Under the pieces are notes generated by a model. It was not told where the DNA came from. It did not search any database and was given only the letters and a program-made list of their open reading frames with translations. Source: Roseinatronobacter sp. S2 (GTDB taxonomy: Bacteria; Pseudomonadota; Alphaproteobacteria; Rhodobacterales; Rhodobacteraceae). Taken from it: DNA of 64,000 nucleotides. Within the stretch, counting starts at the first letter, position 1. Each line of letters begins with the position of its first letter. The stretch lies in NCBI RefSeq assembly GCF_029581395.1, contig NZ_CP121113.1, positions 1,608,001 to 1,672,000 of the forward strand, read 5' to 3'. Shown one piece after another: positions 46,993-56,069 of the stretch. The position numbers were made by a program, and so were the translations under genes.

Positions 46993-47374
46993 ACAGACTA
47001 TCATCATTGGCCACAAGGAATTTCAGGTTGCCTGCCAGCCCGGTGAAGAAGGGTTCCTGCTGGCGGCTGCTGAAATGCTGGACGCCGAGGCGCGCACCCT
47101 TCTGGACCAGATTGGCCGTGTTCCGGCAGAACGTATGTTGCTGATGTCCGGCCTGATGCTGGCCGACCGCACCGCAGGTGTCGAAGACAAACTGCAAGCC
47201 GCCGAGGCGGAACTGGCGTCCTTGCGCGAAGAAATCTCGCGCCTGCATGCCCGCCCGATGCCGGAGCCGCGCCATGTGGAAGTGCCTGTCGTGCCACAAG
47301 ATATCACCGACGCGCTGACCGAACTGGCCGCACGCGCCGAAGCTGTGGCCGATGATCTGGAGCAGGGCAAGTAA
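46985..47374 (+). CDS. zapA: Cell division protein ZapA
   Basis: 129 residues. The N-terminal globular domain (IIIGHKEFQVACQPGEEGFL) and following helix, with the ...LLMSGLMLADR segment, match ZapA, which bundles FtsZ filaments at midcell. The C-terminus is longer than in E. coli, with a Pro-rich linker and a short helix. The ATG at 46985 has GGGG-type Shine-Dalgarno; an ATG at 46979 is an alternative. Overlaps the coiled-coil gene. Confidence 0.87.
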   Translation: MPEQTIIIGHKEFQVACQPGEEGFLLAAAEMLDAEARTLLDQIGRVPAERMLLMSGLMLADRTAGVEDKLQAAEAELASLREEISRLHARPMPEPRHVEVPVVPQDITDALTELAARAEAVADDLEQGK

Positions 47375-47394
47375 GGTCGGGACTTTCGCCGTTT

Positions 47395-47429
47395 GCGCGG
47401 CGGGCTTGCGCCCTTTGCTCCGCGCCTTT
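47395..47429. repeat. Second copy of the intergenic ~30-mer
   Basis: GCGCGGCGGGCTTGCGCCCTTTGCTCCGCG-type sequence, matching 24592-24622 with one extra base. It lies between the zapA stop and the convergent hydrolase gene. No hairpin or gene explains it. Confidence 0.65.
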
Positions 47430-47484
47430 GTGATATTGCAAACGCGCAGCATCGCGCGCACCGCCAGATAAACCCGTTCACAAG

Positions 47485-48288
47485 CTACGGGGCCACATGG
47501 CGCAATGCCGCGCGCAATGCCCCGCCAAATTCCGGATGGGAATAAATGTCATTATGCCGCGCCGCAATGCGCGCGGTATGCAACGTGACGCGGTCAGCAT
47601 CCTTCAGCCCTGAAATCAACGCGTCCGCGCGGGCGATGCCGATCACCTCGTCGTTGCTGGCGGCCACAATGGCGACAGGCAGCGGCCGGTCGCGCAGATC
47701 GGTTAACGGGTCCATGTCATGGCGCAGCAGCCATTTGACGGGTGCCCATGGCATGCTGTCACGCGCCACATTGCGCAGATTGTCAAAGGGTGTGACCAGA
47801 ACCACACCCTGCACATCGCGCACAGCCCCCAGATGCGCAGCAGCCCCGCCGCCAATGCTGAACCCTACGGCTATGACACCCGCTGCACCGTCAGTCATAT
47901 GGTCATGGATCAAGACCGCATCGTCGCGCAAGGCCTGCGCAGACGGGGTGCCGATGCTGGGTGCATAGCCACGAAAATGGAAGGCCGCAACGGGGTGGTC
48001 GGGGGCGTGCTGGTGCAAAAACAGCGCCATGCTTTCGGCGTTCCACGCATTGCCGCCAAACCCCAGCAGCAGGGCCGTATCATCGCGCCGCCCCGGTATG
48101 CGCACCCCGTGCAGCAGATCCCCGTCAGGGGTATCAAGGGTCAATCGCTCCGTCCGGTCGGGCAGGGGCGGGGCGGGGCCTACAAGGCTGCGCGGAAAGA
48201 TCATCGAGGTCTGGAACGCGGCCAGAAGGGCCACAATCAGCACATAGAGGGCAACAGCCACCAGAACCAGTTTCAGCACACCCCCCAT
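47485..48288 (-). CDS. Membrane-anchored alpha/beta hydrolase
   Basis: 267 residues. An N-terminal TM helix (~5-26), then an alpha/beta hydrolase core with nucleophile elbow GFSIGGG, oxyanion GFGGNAWN, catalytic Asp near AIVAASNDEV and a C-terminal His (ARHNDIYSHPEF). The domain faces the periplasm. It starts five bases after the trmO stop and ends the minus-strand operon ppx-rlmE-trmO-hydrolase. The substrate is unknown. Confidence 0.85.
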   Translation of the reverse strand: MGGVLKLVLVAVALYVLIVALLAAFQTSMIFPRSLVGPAPPLPDRTERLTLDTPDGDLLHGVRIPGRRDDTALLLGFGGNAWNAESMALFLHQHAPDHPVAAFHFRGYAPSIGTPSAQALRDDAVLIHDHMTDGAAGVIAVGFSIGGGAAAHLGAVRDVQGVVLVTPFDNLRNVARDSMPWAPVKWLLRHDMDPLTDLRDRPLPVAIVAASNDEVIGIARADALISGLKDADRVTLHTARIAARHNDIYSHPEFGGALRAALRHVAP

Positions 48289-48293
48289 TGTGC

Positions 48294-48770
48294 TTAGGCC
48301 GGAAGCTGGTCGGCGCGTGGCATGTGCGGCTTGATATCTATCAGCGGCGTGCCGTCAATCGCGTCAATGGCATCAATCGTAACCCGCCCTGCACCCGCAT
48401 CCAGCGCCACAACCCTGACCACGCCCATGCCAATCGGATTTGGCCGTGCGGGGGAACGCAGGTTAAACGTGCCAGTCGCCGTGTCACGGTGGCGCGGCAT
48501 TTGGCGTATCAGGTCACGCGGCGCGCGGTCCATCCAGTATAGCAACACCAGCGCATCCCCCACCGCGATCCCGTCAAGGCCCGCGCGAAACTGCGGTTCA
48601 ATCTGAAGATGCGCGGGTTTTGCGGCCTCGCGCGCCTGTGCGATATTTTTGGGGCAATCTTCCAGCGACCATTGGCTTTCTATATGGCCGATAAATGTAA
48701 TCTCGGCCTGCATCGGGAATGGCGCATCAAGATGTTCTTCACCAGGGCGTGTGGCAAAGCGATCCTTCAT
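48294..48770 (-). CDS. trmO: tRNA (N6-threonylcarbamoyladenosine37-N6)-methyltransferase
   Basis: 158 residues of the TrmO/YaeB (TsaA-like) family. The SAM-binding and tRNA motif [12 protein letters not shown] is intact, and there is an N-terminal FIGHIES strand. It methylates t6A37 in tRNA-Thr species. The start ATG overlaps the rlmE stop by four bases (48767-48770). The C-terminal domain of larger family members is absent, as usual for this length. Confidence 0.9.
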   Translation of the reverse strand: MKDRFATRPGEEHLDAPFPMQAEITFIGHIESQWSLEDCPKNIAQAREAAKPAHLQIEPQFRAGLDGIAVGDALVLLYWMDRAPRDLIRQMPRHRDTATGTFNLRSPARPNPIGMGVVRVVALDAGAGRVTIDAIDAIDGTPLIDIKPHMPRADQLPA

Positions 48771-49504
48771 TCGGGGGCGCTTTCGGCGTTACCTTCACGT
48801 CCGCCGCGAAATCCTTGGGCAACAACATATTTTTCCGAACTGTCAGACCGGCTTGCAGGGGGTTTGACATTGGCCACCTTTTTAAAGTTCTGCTTCAGCA
48901 GGCGCTGCAACTCGCCTTCGGCCCCGCCCGCCAGCACCTTGGCCACGAATGTGCCGCCTTCTTCCAGCACGTCAAAGGCAAAATGCGCCGCCGCATCGCA
49001 AAGCGACATGATGCGCATATGGTCCGTTTGCTTGTGCCCGCTGGACGCGGCCGCCATGTCCGACATCACAACATCGGCCGGCCCGCCCAGCCATTCCTTG
49101 ACCAGATCATCCGCGCCTTCATCCAGAAAATCCAGCACATGAACTTCGGCACCGGGCAGGGGTTCAACGTCTTGCAGGTCCACGCCCAGCACATAGCCCG
49201 TGCGTTTGCCCTTCTTTTCACCCAGCGAATTGACCCGCGGCACGGCAACCTGCAACCAACCACCCGGCGCGCAGCCCAGATCGACGACCCGCGCGCCGGG
49301 CACAAGGAAGCGATACTTGTCGTCCAGTTCCAGCAGCTTGTATGCCGCCCGCCCGCGATAGCCATCGCGCCGCGCCGCCGCCACATAAGGGTCGTTCAAC
49401 TGCCGTTCCAGCCAGCGCGTGGACGACAGTTTGCGTCCACGCGCGGTCTTGACCTTGACCTTCAATTCGCGGCTGCCGCGACCGGATGTATTTGGTGTTT
49501 TCAT
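48767..49504 (-). CDS. rlmE: 23S rRNA (uridine-2'-O)-methyltransferase
   Basis: 245 residues. SAM motif DLGCAPGGW at 75-83, catalytic Lys56 (RAAYKL), Asp in DVVMSDMAA, and Lys/Glu further on. It is the FtsJ/RrmJ fold, which 2'-O-methylates U2552 of 23S rRNA. It has an ~30-residue N-terminal basic extension, common in Alphaproteobacteria. It lies 17 bases after ppx and overlaps trmO, in the same operon. Confidence 0.94.
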   Translation of the reverse strand: MKTPNTSGRGSRELKVKVKTARGRKLSSTRWLERQLNDPYVAAARRDGYRGRAAYKLLELDDKYRFLVPGARVVDLGCAPGGWLQVAVPRVNSLGEKKGKRTGYVLGVDLQDVEPLPGAEVHVLDFLDEGADDLVKEWLGGPADVVMSDMAAASSGHKQTDHMRIMSLCDAAAHFAFDVLEEGGTFVAKVLAGGAEGELQRLLKQNFKKVANVKPPASRSDSSEKYVVAQGFRGGREGNAESAPE

Positions 49505-49521
49505 TTATCTTGCGCCTTTCG

Positions 49522-50670
49522 TCAGGCTTTCATGTCAAGCGCGCCATCGCGGCTCATCTGCGCGTAAAGCAGCCCCTCGCGCAACCCGCGATCGGCAACC
49601 GACATACGTTCAGTGGGCCAAACGCGCATTAATGCGGTCAAAATTGCAGCCCCCGACATGATTTGCGTGTGCCGGTCGCGCCCGATGCTTGGGTCTTGTC
49701 TGCGCCCGATGGGACCAAGGGCCAGATATTCGCGGATGACCTTGTCCACCTGTCCCGAATTCATCACCAGCCCGTCCACCTTGGACCGGTCATAGCGTTT
49801 CAGCCGCAGGTAAGACGCCGCAACCGTGGTAATTGTCCCTGATGTGCCGATGATCTGAAAGCCCTTATGCTGTGTCAGATCGCTATAGGGGGTGAAGGCT
49901 TCGAGTTGTTCTTCGAAATACCAGCTCATCAAGGCAAAGCGCGCCGCGTCGTCATCGACATCGGAAAAGTAATCCTTCAGCGTAGCCACACCCAGCGGCA
50001 CGCTGATCCAGTCAATGACCTGCGGTTTGTCGGCCACGGGATCGCGGTTGAACGCGCCGCGATACATGCCCATGATGGCATTACGGCGTTTTTCAGGGGC
50101 TACACGCGACAGGTCTATCCACACCAGTTCGGTTGACCCGCCGCCAATATCGACCACCAACAGCTGTTCGGTTTCAATCGCCACAAGCGACGCGCAGGAC
50201 ACCACTGCCAGACGCGCTTCTTCTTCGGCGGTGATGATGTCAAGGCGCAGGCCGGTTTCGGCATGGGCGCGGCGAATGAAATCGCGGCTGTTGCGGGCAC
50301 GCCTGCACGCTTCGGTCGCAACAAGACGCATGCGTGTGACCTTGTGGCGTTCCAGTTTGGCGCGGCAAATCCGCAGCGCCTGCAAGGTGCGTTGCATCGG
50401 ATGATAGGACAGCAGGCCCGACGATTTCAGGCCGGTGCCAAGTTCAACTGCTTTTGAAAAGCTGTCCACGACTTCGAAGTGCCCGCCATGGGGGCGGGCA
50501 ATCAACATGCGACAGCTATTCGTCCCCAAATCAAGTGCCGCATATAATTGCGGCGGCCTTGGCTTGGGGTGGCGCGGTGCCTTTGCCGATTTTCGGACAG
50601 CGGCAACTGGTGCCGCGCCGTGCGTCGAGTTCGGGAAAGCGCCCACGCCTGCGGGACGCTCGGGCGTCAT
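49522..50670 (-). CDS. Ppx/GppA phosphatase family protein
   Basis: 382 residues. The ASKHA motifs DLGTNSCRMLI and VDIGGGSTEL are present, with the family YAALD start. It hydrolyses polyphosphate or pppGpp (exopolyphosphatase). An N-terminal ~40-residue basic, Pro-rich extension precedes the domain, so a start downstream of 50670 is possible. It heads the ppx-rlmE-trmO-hydrolase operon; the pairing with rlmE is typical for the order. Confidence 0.9.
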   Translation of the reverse strand: MTPERPAGVGAFPNSTHGAAPVAAVRKSAKAPRHPKPRPPQLYAALDLGTNSCRMLIARPHGGHFEVVDSFSKAVELGTGLKSSGLLSYHPMQRTLQALRICRAKLERHKVTRMRLVATEACRRARNSRDFIRRAHAETGLRLDIITAEEEARLAVVSCASLVAIETEQLLVVDIGGGSTELVWIDLSRVAPEKRRNAIMGMYRGAFNRDPVADKPQVIDWISVPLGVATLKDYFSDVDDDAARFALMSWYFEEQLEAFTPYSDLTQHKGFQIIGTSGTITTVAASYLRLKRYDRSKVDGLVMNSGQVDKVIREYLALGPIGRRQDPSIGRDRHTQIMSGAAILTALMRVWPTERMSVADRGLREGLLYAQMSRDGALDMKA

Positions 50671-50933
50671 ATTTCGCCCTCCAATATCGTGTTACGTCAA
50701 AGGTAATCAACCGACCCGGAATAAGCAAGTGTTTGCGCGTGCGGGCGGGGCGGGTAATTCGTCATCGCAGTCATAATGAAGTTGAAAGATTTGACGGGAG
50801 CGCCCACTCGCTTTTCGGGGGCGTGCGGGGTAGGTCTGACAGGTCGGCACAGCGTGGGCGCTGGTCGCAATCGGGCGGGATTTGTCCTGCCGCAGATGCA
50901 ACCATGGGGCAACGCACGCATGAAAGGGAAAAC

Positions 50934-51239
50934 ATGGCTTCGCTTGTGATTGTTTACTGGCGCGATATTCCTGCACAGGTTATCGCGGGCAAGGGGCGCA
51001 ATGCGCATAAGATCCAGCTTTCCGAACGGTTTGAACAGGCCATTGACCGCTGCGCCATGAAGGTGGGCGCGCGCGACGCCGATGCCTATCTGGCAGAGTG
51101 GCGCAAAGCGCCGCCTGTGGACGTCGCTGGAAGTGATGAAGATGTCGCGAAAACCACCGCAGAGCAGCTGGAAGCGCAGTATGACGCAGACAGGCTGAAG
51201 CTGCTGATCGCCAATGATGGTTGGGCGGCGAAGGTCTGA
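50934..51239 (+). CDS. Virulence-factor-like (PF13769) small protein
   Basis: 101 residues matching the 'virulence factor' family (PF13769 type): MASLVIVYWRDIPAQVI, FEQAIDRCAMKVG and the C-terminal ANDGWAAKV. Despite the name it has no known virulence role; it is usually encoded with methylene-THF reductase and methyltransferase genes, as here. The ATG follows AAAGGGAAAAC. It ends 35 bases before the MTHFR start. The 263 bases upstream (50671-50933) hold only short hairpins, and no riboswitch was recognised. Confidence 0.85.
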   Translation: MASLVIVYWRDIPAQVIAGKGRNAHKIQLSERFEQAIDRCAMKVGARDADAYLAEWRKAPPVDVAGSDEDVAKTTAEQLEAQYDADRLKLLIANDGWAAKV

Positions 51240-51274
51240 CAAATATGACCCGCCCCCGTTTATTGGAGAGCATC

Positions 51275-52198
51275 ATGGCGCTTTTGAACTTCCGTCGCTC
51301 CGCACAATCCGGCCAGACCACAGCGAACAGCCCCGATGTCGAGGCCCTGATGCAGGGCTATTCCATCGAGGTGATGCCGCGCACTGCCGAAAAGATTGCC
51401 GATTTCCGCGCCATCCTGCCTGCGGGCACGCGTGTTTATATTGCCCATATTGATGGCACGCCAATCGCCGACATGGTGGCGACCGCCGCCCGTCTGCGCG
51501 CGGCAGGGATGGAGCCGATGCCCCATTTCCCCGCGCGCATCATCAATGACCGGAAGGAACTGTCAGACTGGGTGTCGCGCTATCAAGGTGATGCGGATGT
51601 GCGGCAGGCGCTGATGCTGGGCGGTGGTGTGACAACGCCCAAGGGGGCCTATGACAATTCCATGCAGTTGCTGGAAACAGGGCTGTTTGACAAGTTTGAC
51701 CGCCTGCATGTCGCGGGCCACCCCGAAGGCAACCGTGATATTGGCCCCGATGGCGGGCATGAGATCATCGCGGACGCGCTGCGCTGGAAGCAGGATTTCG
51801 CACAATCGACCGGCGTGAACATGGCCATCGTCACGCAATTCGCATTTGAAGCCGCGCCGGTTATCGCTTGGGCCGATGGTCTGCGCGATCAGGGGATCAC
51901 GCTGCCTGTGCATCTGGGTATTGCCGGTCCTGCGAAATTACAGACATTGATCAAATTCGCCATTGCCTGCGGTGTTGGCCCGTCCCTGCGTGTGCTGCAA
52001 AAGCGCGCCAGGGATGTGTCGAAACTGTTGCTGCCGTTCGAGCCGACAGAGTTGGTGGCCGAACTGGCCGCGCATAAAGCCGCGAACCCTGATTTTACCG
52101 TGGAACGCTTGCATTTTTTCCCGCTGGGCGGGATCAAGGCCAGTGCCGACTGGAATATCGCCAATGGTGGGGCAGCCGCCCAACCGGCGCAACACTGA
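51275..52198 (+). CDS. Methylenetetrahydrofolate reductase
   Basis: 307 residues of MetF/MTHFR fold. Typical blocks: MPHFPARI, LMLGGGVTTPKGAY, HVAGHPEGNRD and TQFAFEA. It interconverts 5,10-methylene-THF and 5-methyl-THF. The shorter N-terminus and gene context are those of the MTHFR used in methyl-group catabolism rather than MetF of methionine synthesis (inference). The ATG follows TTGGAGAGC. The three-gene cassette with the PF13769 protein and the methyltransferase shares one direction. Confidence 0.9.
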   Translation: MALLNFRRSAQSGQTTANSPDVEALMQGYSIEVMPRTAEKIADFRAILPAGTRVYIAHIDGTPIADMVATAARLRAAGMEPMPHFPARIINDRKELSDWVSRYQGDADVRQALMLGGGVTTPKGAYDNSMQLLETGLFDKFDRLHVAGHPEGNRDIGPDGGHEIIADALRWKQDFAQSTGVNMAIVTQFAFEAAPVIAWADGLRDQGITLPVHLGIAGPAKLQTLIKFAIACGVGPSLRVLQKRARDVSKLLLPFEPTELVAELAAHKAANPDFTVERLHFFPLGGIKASADWNIANGGAAAQPAQH

Positions 52199-52222
52199 CT
52201 TACCCATCATTTCGGAGAGATC

Positions 52223-53212
52223 ATGACCCGCACTGTCCTTGAATCCGCAACCAAAACTGTTGTCATTGGCTTTGACGAGCCGTTTTGCGTGATTGGCGAA
52301 CGCATTAACCCCACAGGCCGCAAGAAACTGGCAGCAGAACTGGAAATGGACGACTTCTCGACTGTGGAACGCGACGCGCTGGAGCAGGTTGCCTGCGGGG
52401 CGATGGTGCTGGATGTGAATTCGGGGGCAGTCTTTACCAACAAGATGGCCGATGACCCGCGCTATGCGGATAACAATTTTGTTGAACCAACGCTGATGAA
52501 AGCGCTGATTGAACGGGTGCAGGCGGTGGTCGATGTGCCGCTTTGCATTGACAGTTCTGTCCCCGGCGCGCTGGAGCAGGGCTTGCAGGCCGCCTATGGC
52601 CGCCCGTTGCTGAATTCCGTCACCGGCGAGGAGGATCGTCTGGAACTGGTGCTGCCGCTGGTCAAGAAATATAACGTGCCTGTGGTCGCCATTTCCAACG
52701 ATGATACCGGCATATCGGAAGACCCGGAAGTGCGCTTTGCCGTGGCGAAAAAGATTGTCGAACGCGCCGCGGATTTCGGCATTCCCGCGCATGATATTGT
52801 CGTGGACCCGCTGGTTATGCCGATTGGCGCCATGGCAAGCGCGGGCCAGCAGGTTTTTGCACTGGTGCGCCGCCTGCGTGAAGAACTGGGCGTGAACACC
52901 ACATGCGGGGCGTCCAATGTCAGCTTTGGTCTGCCGAACCGCCACGGGATTAATGCGGCGTTTTTGCCCATGGCAATCGGTGCGGGCATGACCAGTGCGA
53001 TCATGAACCCCGTGCGTTCTGTCGAGATGGAGGCCATTCGTGCCGCCAACCTGCTGATGAACCATGATGCGAACGGGGGCGCATGGATCGGGTTGTCGAA
53101 AGTGCTTGATGCGGTCAAGGAAGGTGTCAGCTTTGCCGAAGCTTCAAAAGCGGCCATGGATGCAGGCGCGCGCACGGGCGGGCGGCGTGGCGGGCGACGC
53201 TCGCGCGGGTGA
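52223..53212 (+). CDS. Methyltetrahydrofolate:corrinoid methyltransferase (MtrH/pterin-binding type)
   Basis: 329 residues with the pterin-binding (dihydropteroate synthase-like) barrel: GERINPTGRKK at the start, LDVNSGAVF, CIDSSVPGAL, NSVTGEEDR, and ASNVSFGLPNR at the end. It moves a methyl group between a corrinoid protein and THF. The Arg/Gly-rich C-terminal tail (GGRRGGRRSRG) is unusual. A strong terminator follows. No corrinoid protein or substrate methyltransferase is encoded next to it. Confidence 0.9.
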   Translation: MTRTVLESATKTVVIGFDEPFCVIGERINPTGRKKLAAELEMDDFSTVERDALEQVACGAMVLDVNSGAVFTNKMADDPRYADNNFVEPTLMKALIERVQAVVDVPLCIDSSVPGALEQGLQAAYGRPLLNSVTGEEDRLELVLPLVKKYNVPVVAISNDDTGISEDPEVRFAVAKKIVERAADFGIPAHDIVVDPLVMPIGAMASAGQQVFALVRRLREELGVNTTCGASNVSFGLPNRHGINAAFLPMAIGAGMTSAIMNPVRSVEMEAIRAANLLMNHDANGGAWIGLSKVLDAVKEGVSFAEASKAAMDAGARTGGRRGGRRSRG

Positions 53213-53306
53213 TGCAGATTTGACGGTGCCGGGTCAGGCACCGTCGTGGTGCGGGGCGCTCATGCCGCCATGGAATAATTCACTGACTGACCACCTCCCG
53301 ATATAA

Positions 53307-53333
53307 AAAAACCCGCCGGAATGGCGGGTTTTT
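53307..53333. terminator. Bidirectional terminator between the C1 cassette and clpX
   Basis: AAAAACCCGCC (53307-53317) pairs with GGCGGGTTTTT (53323-53333) around a 5-base loop. A-tract and T-tract flanks make it work on both strands, for the convergent MtrH-like and clpX genes. Confidence 0.92.
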
Positions 53334-53356
53334 AATATTCATGAAGATGTCAGGGC

Positions 53357-54619
53357 TTAACCTGCGCTGGCTGTGCCTTTTTTGGCTTCGGCATAGATGA
53401 TCAGCGGTGTGGCTTCTGAACTTACGGCTTCTTCGTTGACGACAACTTCACTGACATTCTCCAGACCGGGCAGGTCGAACATCGTATCAAGCAAGATGTC
53501 TTCCATGATAGAGCGCAAGCCCCGTGCCCCTGTCTTGCGGGCAATCGCGCGTTTTGCAATCGCGCGCAGCGCTTCATCCGTAAAGTTGAGATCCACGCCT
53601 TCAATATCGAACAGCTTCTGATACTGCTTGACCAGCGCGTTTTTCGGTTCGGTCAGGATGGTGACAAGCGCATCTTCATCCAGATCCATCAATGTGGCGA
53701 TCACGGGCAAGCGGCCCACGAATTCCGGGATCAGGCCGAATTTCAGCAGATCTTCCGGCTCCAGCGCCTTCAGGGATTCGCCGATGGTGCGCGCGCTTTC
53801 ATCCTTGACGTCCGCGCCAAAGCCAATGGCCGAACCCTTGCCGCGCTGCGAGATAATCCGGTCAAGCCCCGCGAATGCACCGCCACAGATGAACAGGATA
53901 TTGGTCGTATCCACCTGTAGAAATTCCTGCTGCGGATGCTTGCGCCCGCCTTGGGGCGGAACACTGGCTACAGTGCCTTCCATCAGCTTCAAAAGCGCCT
54001 GCTGCACCCCTTCGCCGGATACATCCCGCGTGATCGACGGGTTGTCAGACTTGCGGGTGATCTTGTCGACTTCGTCGATATAGACAATGCCACGCTGCGC
54101 GCGTTCAACATTGTATTCGCTGGATTGCAGCAGCTTCAGGATAATATTTTCAACATCTTCGCCCACATAGCCCGCTTCGGTCAGTGTGGTCGCGTCCGCC
54201 ATGGTGAAGGGCACATCCAGAATGCGCGCCAGTGTCTGCGCCAGCAATGTCTTGCCGCAGCCCGTGGGGCCGATCAGCAGGATGTTCGACTTCGACAGTT
54301 CCACCTCGCCGGATTTGCCAGAGTGGTTCAGACGCTTGTAGTGGTTGTGAACCGCGACGGACAGCACGCGCTTGGCCTGTTCCTGCCCGATGACATAATC
54401 ATCCAGCACGTTGCAGATTTCGCGCGGGCTTGGCACCCCGTCGGTGGTTTTCAGGCCACCTGTCTTGGTTTCTTCGCGGATAATGTCCATGCACAGTTCA
54501 ACACATTCATCACAGATGAATACTGTCGGTCCTGCGATCAGTTTGCGCACTTCGTGCTGGCTTTTGCCACAGAAGGAACAATAAAGGGTGTTCTTGCTGT
54601 CTTTTTCCGATGTTGCCAT
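53357..54619 (-). CDS. clpX: ATP-dependent Clp protease ATP-binding subunit ClpX
   Basis: 420 residues. The N-terminal zinc-binding domain has CSFCGK and CDECVELC. Walker A is [12 protein letters not shown], Walker B is VYIDEVDKI, and the GPRGxxG-type pore and sensor regions ([10 protein letters not shown]) are present. It unfolds tagged proteins and feeds them to ClpP. The ATG at 54619 has AGAGG at six bases; a GTG at 54622 is the alternative. It follows clpP by 160 bases in the usual order. Confidence 0.97.
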   Translation of the reverse strand: MATSEKDSKNTLYCSFCGKSQHEVRKLIAGPTVFICDECVELCMDIIREETKTGGLKTTDGVPSPREICNVLDDYVIGQEQAKRVLSVAVHNHYKRLNHSGKSGEVELSKSNILLIGPTGCGKTLLAQTLARILDVPFTMADATTLTEAGYVGEDVENIILKLLQSSEYNVERAQRGIVYIDEVDKITRKSDNPSITRDVSGEGVQQALLKLMEGTVASVPPQGGRKHPQQEFLQVDTTNILFICGGAFAGLDRIISQRGKGSAIGFGADVKDESARTIGESLKALEPEDLLKFGLIPEFVGRLPVIATLMDLDEDALVTILTEPKNALVKQYQKLFDIEGVDLNFTDEALRAIAKRAIARKTGARGLRSIMEDILLDTMFDLPGLENVSEVVVNEEAVSSEATPLIIYAEAKKGTASAG

Positions 54620-54779
54620 CACATACCTCTGTGGTCTTGACTGCGGTAAGGGCCTGCCTTGCGAAACGGGCCTGTCACGCCGGCCTTCTTCCCTTGTAAG
54701 GGTAGGTCAGTCGGGGGGCAGGAACAATGCAAAACTGCGCTTGTTTTCACAAATTTCCTGCCCTGAACCCGATTTTTCA

Positions 54780-55403
54780 TCATGTACTGGCTGCTTCAGT
54801 GCGTGATGTCACGATTTCATCAACATGGCCCCAGTCTTTTGCTTCTTCGGGTGTCATCCATTTGTCGCGATCAAGGGCTTGTTGCACTGTTTCGTAATCC
54901 TGGCCGGTATGGCGCATGTAAAGCTGGTAGAACCGTTCGCGCGTCTGCTCGATATGGCGCGACTGGATCAGGATATCGGCTGCGGTGCCCTGACTGCCAC
55001 CTGATGGCTGGTGCACCAGAAATTCGGAATTCGGCAGCGAGAACCGCATGCCCTTTTCGCCCCCCAGCGCGATGACCGACCCCATCGACGCGGCCAGCCC
55101 GCACACCAGTGTCGACACGGCGGGTCTGATATATTGCATCGTGTCATAAATGCTCATCCCCGCGATCACGGAACCACCGGGAGAGTTGATATACATCGAA
55201 ATTTCTTTCGAAGGGTTTTCTGCTTCGAGATGCAGCAACTGCGCCACGACCAGAGAGGACATGCCGTCATGAACAGGGCCGTTGACGAAGATGATCCGTT
55301 CTTTCAGCAGTCGCGAAAAGATGTCATAGGCCCGTTCCCCGCGGCTGGTCTGTTCGACGACCATGGGGACAAGGTTCATGTAGGTTTCAATCGGGTCTTG
55401 CAT
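54780..55403 (-). CDS. clpP: ATP-dependent Clp protease proteolytic subunit
   Basis: 207 residues. The catalytic triad is complete: Ser106 in AASMGSV, His131 in FLVHQPSGG, and Asp in the ALDRDKWM segment (177-179). The N-terminus has the short ClpP axial loop. It forms the tetradecameric chamber that degrades ClpX substrates. The gap to clpX holds promoter-like AT-rich DNA; no heat-shock promoter was identified with certainty. Confidence 0.96.
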   Translation of the reverse strand: MQDPIETYMNLVPMVVEQTSRGERAYDIFSRLLKERIIFVNGPVHDGMSSLVVAQLLHLEAENPSKEISMYINSPGGSVIAGMSIYDTMQYIRPAVSTLVCGLAASMGSVIALGGEKGMRFSLPNSEFLVHQPSGGSQGTAADILIQSRHIEQTRERFYQLYMRHTGQDYETVQQALDRDKWMTPEEAKDWGHVDEIVTSRTEAAST

Positions 55404-55529
55404 TGCGCCTGCCTTTGTCTGGACCTGTTCGGGTCATTGATAACTGAAATATGTTGCTTGAATCTTAGTCCTGCGCTTGGGGGGCTGCAAGGGGCAGGCG
55501 GGAAATTGTCTGAACCCCGCAGTCAGGGA

Positions 55530-56069
55530 TCATTCCAGTGCCTTGCCAAGGCGCGGCAGTTTTGCCCGTTTCAAAAGTGCGCGCAGGGGCTGCGGGCGTC
55601 CTGATGCGGCCTCGGTCGCGATTCGGGCAGCGCGGACGGCATCTTCGACAATGGCGGGGCGCTCCAGCCACAGCGCCATCAAAAACGCATCGGGGCTTTG
55701 CGCATGCAGCCCTTCGCCATGCAGGGCACGCGCCGGAAAATCCTTCAGGTTCAGTGTTATGATGCAATCGGCCTGTGCGGAAATCGCGGTTGCAAGAACA
55801 TGTTTGTCAGCCGGATCGGGCAGATCAAGGCGGGCTTCAAGGTTGGGGTCCGCAGGGATTTCGGCCTTTGGCCACAAGCTGCGCAGATGCGCGATTTCGC
55901 CCGCCGCGATTGTTGCGCCAGCCGGTCCCAGCCGTGCGGCCGCGCGTTGCCATTCGGCCAGTATACGCGCGGACCAAAATGGTGTGCAGCCGCCGCGCGC
56001 GGCCACACCCACCAGTATTTCGCGCAACACCGTCGGATATAGCACGCAGGCGTCCAGAACCGCGCGCAT
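55530..56069 (-). CDS. PIN-domain protein (VapC-like, no antitoxin seen)
   Basis: 179 residues. The PIN active-site acidic residues are Asp6 (LDACVLYP), Asp85/Asp88 (PDPADKH) and Asp110 (NLKDFP). PIN proteins are RNases, often toxins. No small antitoxin gene is adjacent; instead its start overlaps the stop of the RlmI-like methyltransferase by one base. This arrangement favours a housekeeping RNA-linked role or orphan PIN over a classic toxin-antitoxin pair. The ATG at 56069 is preferred over the long upstream open frame. Confidence 0.82.
   Translation of the reverse strand: MRAVLDACVLYPTVLREILVGVAARGGCTPFWSARILAEWQRAAARLGPAGATIAAGEIAHLRSLWPKAEIPADPNLEARLDLPDPADKHVLATAISAQADCIITLNLKDFPARALHGEGLHAQSPDAFLMALWLERPAIVEDAVRAARIATEAASGRPQPLRALLKRAKLPRLGKALE

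Noticed and set aside
50671..50933. Possible riboswitch (THF or SAM type) upstream of the C1 cassette.
   Set aside because: There are short GC-rich hairpins but I could not match a consensus core. A covariance search would decide it.
51938..53065. A 375-codon minus-strand open frame opposite the MTHFR and methyltransferase genes.
   Set aside because: No start context, no domain, and it mirrors codon bias of two confidently identified genes.
55530..56069. The PIN protein as a toxin of a toxin-antitoxin pair.
   Set aside because: There is no adjacent small antitoxin gene; it overlaps an rRNA methyltransferase gene instead.
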